Below are positions 41,404-46,814 of a stretch of 46,814 nucleotides of DNA, one piece after another. The notes under the pieces were generated by a model. The model was not told where the DNA came from. It did no database searches and saw nothing but the letters and a program-made list of their open reading frames with translations. Both the position numbers and the translations under genes were made by a program. The DNA is from Comamonadaceae bacterium (lineage in GTDB: Bacteria > Pseudomonadota > Gammaproteobacteria > Burkholderiales > Burkholderiaceae_C), in contig CANEVH010000031.1 of NCBI GenBank assembly GCA_947442105.1, positions 1 to 46,814 of the forward strand, given 5' to 3'. How positions within the stretch are numbered: the first letter of the stretch is position 1; the number at the start of each line of letters is the position of its first letter.

Positions 41404-42033
41404 ATGAACGTGAAATATGGAATGCCGGGCGCACTTGAGACGCAGGCCCTGGGCATGGTGCCAATGGTGATCGAACAGTCGGGCCGGGGCGAGCGCTCTT
41501 ACGACATTTACTCGCGCCTGCTCAAAGAGCGTGTGATTTTTTTGGTGGGTCCGGTCAATGACCAAACGGCCAACTTGGTGGTCGCCCAGCTGCTGTTCCT
41601 AGAAAGCGAAAACCCCGACAAGGACATTTCCTTCTACATCAACTCGCCCGGTGGCTCTGTGAGCGCTGGCATGGCGATTTTTGACACCATGAACTTCATC
41701 AAACCCGACGTCTCCACGCTGTGCATCGGCATGGCCGCCAGCATGGGGGCGTTCTTGCTCACCGCGGGCGCCAAAGGCAAGCGGTTTTCGTTGCCCAATT
41801 CCAAAGTCATGATCCACCAGCCTTTGGGCGGCACCCAGGGCCAGGCCACCGAGATCGAGATTCACGCCCGCGAGATTTTAAAAACCCGCGAGCAGTTGAA
41901 CAAAATTTTGGCCGACCGCACCGGTCAGCCGCTAGACAAGATTGAACGCGATACCGAGCGCGATTACTACTTGTCTGCCGACGAAGCCAAAGAGTACGGA
42001 CTGATTGACCAGGTCATCGCCAAGCGGCCCTAA
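41404..42033 (+). CDS. clpP: ClpP protease subunit
   Basis: A 209-residue serine protease forming the tetradecameric chamber that works with ClpX (and ClpA). Catalytic Ser in [13 protein letters not shown], His in [14 protein letters not shown], Asp in the [20 protein letters not shown] region; oxyanion glycines in [11 protein letters not shown]. Normal length. The ATG has a CGGAG site 5 bp upstream. Followed by a hairpin and clpX. Confidence 0.97.
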   Translation: MNVKYGMPGALETQALGMVPMVIEQSGRGERSYDIYSRLLKERVIFLVGPVNDQTANLVVAQLLFLESENPDKDISFYINSPGGSVSAGMAIFDTMNFIKPDVSTLCIGMAASMGAFLLTAGAKGKRFSLPNSKVMIHQPLGGTQGQATEIEIHAREILKTREQLNKILADRTGQPLDKIERDTERDYYLSADEAKEYGLIDQVIAKRP

Positions 42034-42059
42034 AAAGATGGCGTAGAGCCGCACAATCC

Positions 42060-42094
42060 AACGGTGTCTTTCCATGCGAAGGACACCGTTTTTA
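42060..42094 (+). terminator. Hairpin between clpP and clpX, attenuator candidate
   Basis: Arms AACGGTGTC (42060-42068) and GACACCGTT (42082-42090) with a 13-nt loop region, followed by a run of T (42089-42093). It has the form of an intrinsic terminator but lies between co-oriented clpP and clpX, so partial termination would set the ratio of ClpP to ClpX. Confidence 0.6.
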
Positions 42095-42136
42095 GTTGGT
42101 TATCATTGGCTTTCTTACCGAAAAGGCACTTGTCCC

Positions 42137-43402
42137 ATGGCCGAGAAAAAAGGCGCGTCGAGCGAAAAAAATCTGTACTGCTCGTTTTGCGGCAAGAGCC
42201 AGCATGAGGTGAAAAAACTCATCGCCGGTCCTTCCGTATTCGTCTGCGACGAGTGCATAGACCTGTGCAACGAAATCATCCGCGACGAGGTTCCGGCCAT
42301 CACTGGCGAGTCCGAAGGCCGCGGCAATCTGCCCACGCCCTCCGAAATCAAGGCCAATCTGGACAATTACGTGATAGGTCAGGAACCTGCCAAACGCACG
42401 TTGGCGGTGGCGGTGTACAACCACTACAAGCGCTTGCGCCACCAAGAAAAAGCCAAAAAAGACGATGTGGAACTGTCCAAAAGCAATATCTTGCTGATTG
42501 GCCCCACCGGCTCCGGTAAAACCTTGCTGGCGCAAACCTTGGCCCGCATGCTGGATGTGCCCTTTGTCATGGCCGACGCCACCACGCTGACTGAGGCCGG
42601 TTACGTGGGCGAGGACGTCGAAAACATCGTGCTCAAGCTGCTGCAAAGCTGCAATTATGAGGTGGAACGCGCCCAGCGCGGCATTGTCTACATCGACGAA
42701 ATTGACAAGATATCGCGCAAGTCCGACAACCCGTCCATCACCCGCGACGTGTCGGGCGAGGGCGTACAACAGGCGCTGCTCAAGCTCATTGAAGGCACTA
42801 TGGCCAGCGTGCCGCCCCAGGGCGGGCGCAAGCACCCCAACCAGGATTTTGTGCAAATCGACACCACGAACATCTTGTTTATCTGTGGTGGAGCGTTTGC
42901 GGGGCTTGAAAAAGTGATCGAAAACCGCACCCAGTCCTCGGGTATCGGGTTTGGCGCCACCGTCATGAGCAAGGCGCAGCGCAGCCTCACCGAAGTTTTC
43001 AAAGATGTCGAGCCGGAGGATTTGATCAAGTTTGGCCTGATTCCAGAGCTGGTGGGTCGCATGCCAGTGGTCGCAACCCTTGCCGAACTCACCGAAGACG
43101 CCATGGTGCAAATCCTTACCGAGCCCAAGAATGCGCTGGTCAAGCAATACGCCAAGCTGATCGCGCTCGAAGGCGCCGAGCTCGAAATCAGGCCTGACGC
43201 GCTGCGCGCCATCGCCAAACGCGCCCTGGAGCGAAAAACCGGTGCCCGCGGTCTGCGCTCTATCCTGGAACAGTCGCTGATTGACACCATGTACCAGTTG
43301 CCCGACAGCCCCGACGTCGTCAAGGTCGTGGTCGATGCGTCCACCATCGAAGAAAACCATCCGCCGCTGCTGGTCTACCGCGAGCTTGCCAAAAAGGCCT
43401 GA
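42137..43402 (+). CDS. clpX: ClpX, ATP-dependent unfoldase
   Basis: A 421-residue AAA+ protein. N-terminal zinc-binding domain ([20 protein letters not shown], then [11 protein letters not shown] with four Cys), Walker A GPTGSGKT, Walker [10 protein letters not shown], pore loop in [15 protein letters not shown], sensor and arginine-finger region near [12 protein letters not shown], and the IGF-type loop that docks ClpP. The ATG at 42137 is used because the zinc domain follows at once; an upstream in-frame start at 42074 lies in the attenuator. Confidence 0.97.
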   Translation: MAEKKGASSEKNLYCSFCGKSQHEVKKLIAGPSVFVCDECIDLCNEIIRDEVPAITGESEGRGNLPTPSEIKANLDNYVIGQEPAKRTLAVAVYNHYKRLRHQEKAKKDDVELSKSNILLIGPTGSGKTLLAQTLARMLDVPFVMADATTLTEAGYVGEDVENIVLKLLQSCNYEVERAQRGIVYIDEIDKISRKSDNPSITRDVSGEGVQQALLKLIEGTMASVPPQGGRKHPNQDFVQIDTTNILFICGGAFAGLEKVIENRTQSSGIGFGATVMSKAQRSLTEVFKDVEPEDLIKFGLIPELVGRMPVVATLAELTEDAMVQILTEPKNALVKQYAKLIALEGAELEIRPDALRAIAKRALERKTGARGLRSILEQSLIDTMYQLPDSPDVVKVVVDASTIEENHPPLLVYRELAKKA

Positions 43403-43478
43403 TCCATCCTGCGTTGACGGCGAGCACGTCCGGCGCATGATGTGGAGTGGCCTGACGCGATATTTCCGTCCTATCGCG

Positions 43479-43506
43479 CTTGAAATTTGTTAAAACCTGC
43501 CTATAT
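43479..43506 (+). promoter_or_regulatory. Heat-shock (sigma-32) promoter candidate of lon
   Basis: CTTGAAA (43479-43485) matches the sigma-32 -35 consensus exactly; after 14 bp comes CCTATAT (43500-43506), an acceptable -10. It ends 23 bp before the lon ATG. lon is a classical member of the heat-shock regulon, which supports the call. Confidence 0.6.
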
Positions 43507-43529
43507 CGAACGAACACTTAAGGTTTTAT

Positions 43530-45974
43530 ATGTCCGGTCACACCCCCCTGGCTCCCAACCCCATCGAACTGCCCATGTTGCCTTTGCGTGATGTGGTCGT
43601 GTTTCCTCACATGGTGATACCGCTTTTTGTTGGTCGCCCGAAAAGCATCAAGGCCTTGGAGGCGGCGATGGAGAACGACCGCCGCATCATGCTGGTGGCG
43701 CAAAAGACGGCGGCCAAAGACGAGCCTTTGGTTACCGATATGTTCGAAATGGGCTGTATCTCCACTATCTTGCAGATGCTGAAGTTGCCCGACGGAACGG
43801 TCAAAGTGCTGGTCGAAGGCCACCAACGCGCAAGCGTCGACAAAATTGACGACGTCGAAAGCCATTTCACCGCCATCGTCACGCCCATAGCCGCCGAAGC
43901 CGCCTTGTTGGGCCAAGCCGAGAAAGACAGCGGTAGCGAGGTTGAGGCCTTGCGCCGCGCTGTGATGCAGCAATTCGACCAGTACGTCAAATTGAACAAA
44001 AAGATTCCGGCGGAAATTCTTAGCTCCATCGCCAGCATCGACGATGCCGGTCGCTTGGCAGACACCATCGCCGCCCACTTACCACTGAAGTTGGAGAACA
44101 AGCAGGCGGTGCTGGACCTGTCAGCCGTCAAGGCGCGGCTTGAAAACCTGTTTGCGCAAATCGAACGCGAGGTCGACATTCTCAACGTGGACAAGAAAAT
44201 CCGCGGCCGCGTCAAGCGCCAGATGGAAAAGAACCAGCGCGACTTCTACCTCAATGAGCAGGTCAAGGCGATCCAAAAAGAGCTAGGCGATGGCGAAGAC
44301 GGCGCCGATATCGAAGAGATTGAGAAAAAGATCAAAGCCGCCAAAATGCCCAAAGAGGCCCTGAAAAAAGCGGAAGGCGAACTCAAAAAACTCAAGCTGA
44401 TGTCGCCCATGTCGGCCGAGGCCACGGTGGTGCGCAACTACCTTGACGTGCTGATCGGATTGCCCTGGACCACCAAGACCAAGATCAAGCACGACCTCGG
44501 ATTTGCCGAAAACGTGCTCAACCAAGACCACTACGGCCTGGACAGGGTTAAAGACCGCATTCTGGAGTACCTTGCGGTGCAGCAGCGGGTGGAAAAAGTC
44601 AAGGCGCCCATCTTGTGCCTGGTTGGCCCCCCGGGTGTGGGCAAAACCTCGCTGGGTCAGTCGATTGCCAAAGCCACCGGCCGCAAGTATGTGCGCATGG
44701 CGCTGGGCGGCATGCGCGATGAGGCGGAGATCCGCGGCCACCGGCGAACTTACATTGGCGCCATGCCCGGCAAAGTGCTGCAAAGCCTGACCAAGGTAGG
44801 CACCCGCAACCCGCTTTTTCTGCTCGACGAGATTGACAAATTGGGCACGGACTTCCGTGGCGACCCCAGCAGCGCTTTGTTAGAAGTCCTAGACCCCGAG
44901 CAAAACCACAAGTTTGTTGACCATTACGTCGAAGTCGATTACGACCTCAGCGATGTGATGTTCGTTGCCACCTCCAACTCCATGAAAATCCCGCCGGCGC
45001 TGCTGGACCGCATGGAGGTCATCCGCTTGTCGGGTTACACCGAGGAGGAGAAGACCAATATCGCCCTGACCTACCTGTTGCCCAAGCAGCTAAAAAACAA
45101 CGGCGTCAAGGAATCCGAACTGTTGGTGACGGAAGAAGCGGTGCGGGACATCGTGCGCTACTACACGCGTGAAGCCGGTGTGCGCTCACTGGAGCGCGAG
45201 TTGTCCAAGATTTGCCGCAAGGTCGTCAAGGGCTTGTTGCTTAAAAAGCTGACGCCCCAGGTGAAAGTGGACGCCGACAACCTCAACGACTACTTGGGCG
45301 TACGCAAGTTCAGCTTCGGCCGCGCCGAAGAGCAAAACCAAGTCGGTCAGGTCGTAGGGTTGGCATGGACCGAAGTGGGCGGCGATTTGCTCACCATAGA
45401 GGCGGCGCTGATACCTGGCAAGGGCGTCATTACCCGCACCGGTTCACTGGGCGACGTGATGAAAGAGTCGGTCGAAGCGGCGCGCACCGTGGTCCGCAGC
45501 CGGGCTCGCCGTCTCGGAATCAAGGACGAGTTTTTCGAGAAATGGGACATTCACATCCATGTACCGGACGGCGCCACGCCCAAAGACGGTCCAAGTGCAG
45601 GCGCTGCGATGGCCACCGCCTTGGTTTCGGCGCTCAGCGGCATCGCAGTGCGTGGCGATGTGGCTATGACGGGCGAGATCACGCTGCGCGGCGAGATCAC
45701 CGAAATTGGGGGGTTGAAAGAAAAACTGCTGGCTGCCCTGCGCGGCGGTATCAAAACCGTTCTGATTCCCGAGTCCAACGCTAAAGACCTGCAGGAAATT
45801 CCTGACAACGTCAAAAAGGGCCTGGAAATCATTCCGGTGCGCTGGATTGACCAAGTGCTGGACTACGCGCTGGTATCGCAGCCGGTGGCCTTGCCGGAAG
45901 AAGTTTCCGTCCCAGTGGTCCCCACCACCGTGGTAGGCGGAGCCGACGTCGTGCACGCCACCGTCAAACATTGA
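43530..45974 (+). CDS. lon: Lon protease
   Basis: An 814-residue ATP-dependent serine protease degrading misfolded and regulatory proteins. N-terminal substrate domain (LPLRDVVVFPHMVIPLFVGR), coiled-coil with RQMEKNQRDFYLNEQVKAIQ, Walker A GPPGVGKT, Walker B PLFLLDEIDKLG, and the protease domain with catalytic Ser in DGPSAGAAMATALVSAL and Lys in GGLKEKLLAALRGGIKTVLI. Length is normal. A 127-bp gap with a heat-shock promoter candidate separates it from clpX. Confidence 0.97.
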   Translation: MSGHTPLAPNPIELPMLPLRDVVVFPHMVIPLFVGRPKSIKALEAAMENDRRIMLVAQKTAAKDEPLVTDMFEMGCISTILQMLKLPDGTVKVLVEGHQRASVDKIDDVESHFTAIVTPIAAEAALLGQAEKDSGSEVEALRRAVMQQFDQYVKLNKKIPAEILSSIASIDDAGRLADTIAAHLPLKLENKQAVLDLSAVKARLENLFAQIEREVDILNVDKKIRGRVKRQMEKNQRDFYLNEQVKAIQKELGDGEDGADIEEIEKKIKAAKMPKEALKKAEGELKKLKLMSPMSAEATVVRNYLDVLIGLPWTTKTKIKHDLGFAENVLNQDHYGLDRVKDRILEYLAVQQRVEKVKAPILCLVGPPGVGKTSLGQSIAKATGRKYVRMALGGMRDEAEIRGHRRTYIGAMPGKVLQSLTKVGTRNPLFLLDEIDKLGTDFRGDPSSALLEVLDPEQNHKFVDHYVEVDYDLSDVMFVATSNSMKIPPALLDRMEVIRLSGYTEEEKTNIALTYLLPKQLKNNGVKESELLVTEEAVRDIVRYYTREAGVRSLERELSKICRKVVKGLLLKKLTPQVKVDADNLNDYLGVRKFSFGRAEEQNQVGQVVGLAWTEVGGDLLTIEAALIPGKGVITRTGSLGDVMKESVEAARTVVRSRARRLGIKDEFFEKWDIHIHVPDGATPKDGPSAGAAMATALVSALSGIAVRGDVAMTGEITLRGEITEIGGLKEKLLAALRGGIKTVLIPESNAKDLQEIPDNVKKGLEIIPVRWIDQVLDYALVSQPVALPEEVSVPVVPTTVVGGADVVHATVKH

Positions 45975-46044
45975 TGCGTGGTGCCCGTCGCGCGACTCAT
46001 TAGCGCGGCGGCGAAACAGTGTGGAGACTGCGGGAAAATCTCGC

Positions 46045-46050
46045 TATAAT
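46045..46050 (+). promoter_or_regulatory. -10 element of the tRNA-Gly promoter
   Basis: A perfect TATAAT, 14 bp before the mature tRNA-Gly 5' end. No good -35 match was found at 16-18 bp upstream. Confidence 0.55.
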
Positions 46051-46063
46051 TAACGGCTTGAAT

Positions 46064-46139
46064 GCGGGAATAGCTCAGTTGGTAGAGCGCAACCTTGCCA
46101 AGGTTGAGGTCGAGAGTTCGAGACTCTTTTCCCGCTCCA
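46064..46139 (+). tRNA. tRNA-Gly (anticodon GCC)
   Basis: A 76-nt cloverleaf: acceptor GCGGGAA with TTCCCGC, D-loop AGCTCAGTTGGTAGAGC, anticodon GCC in TTGCCAA, T-loop AGTTCGAGACT, and an encoded CCA end. Confidence 0.97.
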
Positions 46140-46147
46140 CATTCCAA

Positions 46148-46174
46148 AAGGGAAGCGCGTTGCTTCCCTTTTTT
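46148..46174 (+). terminator. Intrinsic terminator after tRNA-Gly
   Basis: Arms AAGGGAAGC (46148-46156) and GCTTCCCTT (46162-46170), a 5-nt loop and a T-run to 46174. It separates tRNA-Gly from the following tRNAs. Confidence 0.75.
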
Positions 46175-46255
46175 GTTGAGAGTTACTCTTTCGGAGTGGT
46201 TCCTTAACATGGAAGAACTTTCATGATTGGGGTACTGTGCATTCATGAAAGCTAG

Positions 46256-46329
46256 GGCGCGGTAGCAAAGCGGTTATGCCCCGGATTGCAAATCCGGTTA
46301 GTCCGGTTCGACTCCGGACCGCGCCTCCA
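46256..46329 (+). tRNA. tRNA-Cys (anticodon GCA)
   Basis: A 74-nt cloverleaf: acceptor GGCGCGG with CCGCGCC, D-arm TAGCAAAGCGGTTATG, anticodon GCA in TTGCAAA, T-loop GGTTCGACTCC, CCA encoded at the 3' end. Confidence 0.97.
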
Positions 46330-46393
46330 TCGTTTCATGGCCGTGCGCCTGCCTCTCTCGATTGGGGGCGGTCATGGCTGACAATACGGCGAC

Positions 46394-46486
46394 GCCCGAG
46401 TGGTGAAATAGGTAGACACATCGGACTTAAAATCCGCCGCTTCGTGAATAACGGGCGTACCGGTTCGATTCCGGTCTCGGGCACCA
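46394..46486 (+). tRNA. tRNA-Leu (anticodon UAA)
   Basis: A 93-nt class II tRNA: acceptor GCCCGAG with CTCGGGC, anticodon TAA in CTTAAAA, long variable arm (GCCGCTTCGTGAATAACGGGC region), T-loop GGTTCGATTCC, CCA encoded. Confidence 0.97.
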
Positions 46487-46533
46487 TTGGTCAGTTTCAG
46501 GCGTTTGCACCCCCCGCCCAATCCTCTTTTTCT

Positions 46534-46565
46534 AACCGCTTTGGCCTTGGCTACAGCGGTTTTTT
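46534..46565 (+). terminator. Intrinsic terminator after the tRNA cluster
   Basis: Arms AACCGCT (46534-46540) and AGCGGTT (46555-46561) with a 14-nt loop and a T-run to 46565. It would end the tRNA-Cys/tRNA-Leu transcript. From here to the window end I see no gene; a short minus-strand frame (46551-46742) is unrecognised and not supported. Confidence 0.7.
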
Positions 46566-46814
46566 GTTTTCCCATGACCTTTGGGAGAAGTTTGTGACCG
46601 AAATTGCTCTGTCATTATTCAATCTGTCGCGAGTCGAGAGCAAAGCGCTCGCCATTGATTTAACTGTAAGCGTCCGGCCATCCCCCTCTTGAATTGACGC
46701 TCTACGTCTTGCAAGATCGTGTGCACGCAACACATCGCGCACATCATGCTCAAAGATTCAGAGAATTCAACACACCAAACGCGACGCACCCATCGCACTT
46801 ACACACCCGCCTTC

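Noticed and set aside
42092..43438. Antisense open frame (448 codons) over clpX
   Set aside because: Shadow of clpX; composition is that of the complement of a conserved gene.

Overview
The window looks like chromosomal DNA of a betaproteobacterium, most likely Comamonadaceae (Rhodoferax/Polaromonas-like). This is inferred from protein style and gene order (tig-clpP-clpX-lon followed by tRNAs, ribBA-ribH-nusB-aminotransferase-tolQRA, a Bug/TctC solute-binding protein with TctBA, hpnCDE). No 16S or other decisive marker is present.

Layout: 1-4.6 kb is a graveyard of accessory fragments: an IS5-type transposase end, a deleted DUF2130 gene, an intact ParE/antitoxin pair, a ParE remnant and an M20 peptidase tail, a HigA-like regulator overlapping a frameshifted Fic gene behind a strong palindrome, and a second toxin-antitoxin pair whose toxin is cut and joined to the 3' half of feoB. 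4.7-11.8 kb holds an orphan PstS-like protein and, on the minus strand, the housekeeping run hslR, ribBA, ribH, nusB, aminotransferase, tolQRA. 11.9-16.4 kb (plus) holds tctCBA, a fumarylacetoacetase-family hydrolase and a NYN-domain protein. 16.4-18.1 kb is a C5-methyltransferase/HNH endonuclease pair with a near-consensus LexA box. 18-20.9 kb holds dusC, hemH and a HAD hydrolase.

20.9-31.8 kb is the most interesting part: a two-partner-secretion contact-dependent-inhibition (CDI) island. Read in the direction of transcription (minus strand) it has CdiB, a compact CdiA (1465 aa), a lipoprotein immunity candidate, the 3' stub of a lost related toxin, a second lipoprotein immunity candidate, an orphan CdiA-CT module joined by a 338-bp near-identical repeat of cdiA, its own immunity protein, and finally a 50-codon scrap of yet another cdiA copy. 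Divergent from cdiB lies a HlyC-like toxin-activating lysine acyltransferase, suggesting that the exported protein, or a toxin elsewhere, is fatty-acylated. The repeats give a direct route to toxin exchange.

32-35.3 kb is hpnCDE (farnesyl diphosphate to squalene). 35.4-39.7 kb is a divergent RND efflux adaptor and pump behind a palindromic operator candidate. 39.8-46 kb is tRNA-Leu(UAG), tig, clpP, clpX and lon (protein folding and proteolysis), followed by tRNA-Gly, tRNA-Cys and tRNA-Leu(UAA). All family assignments come from reading the sequence; no database search was run.
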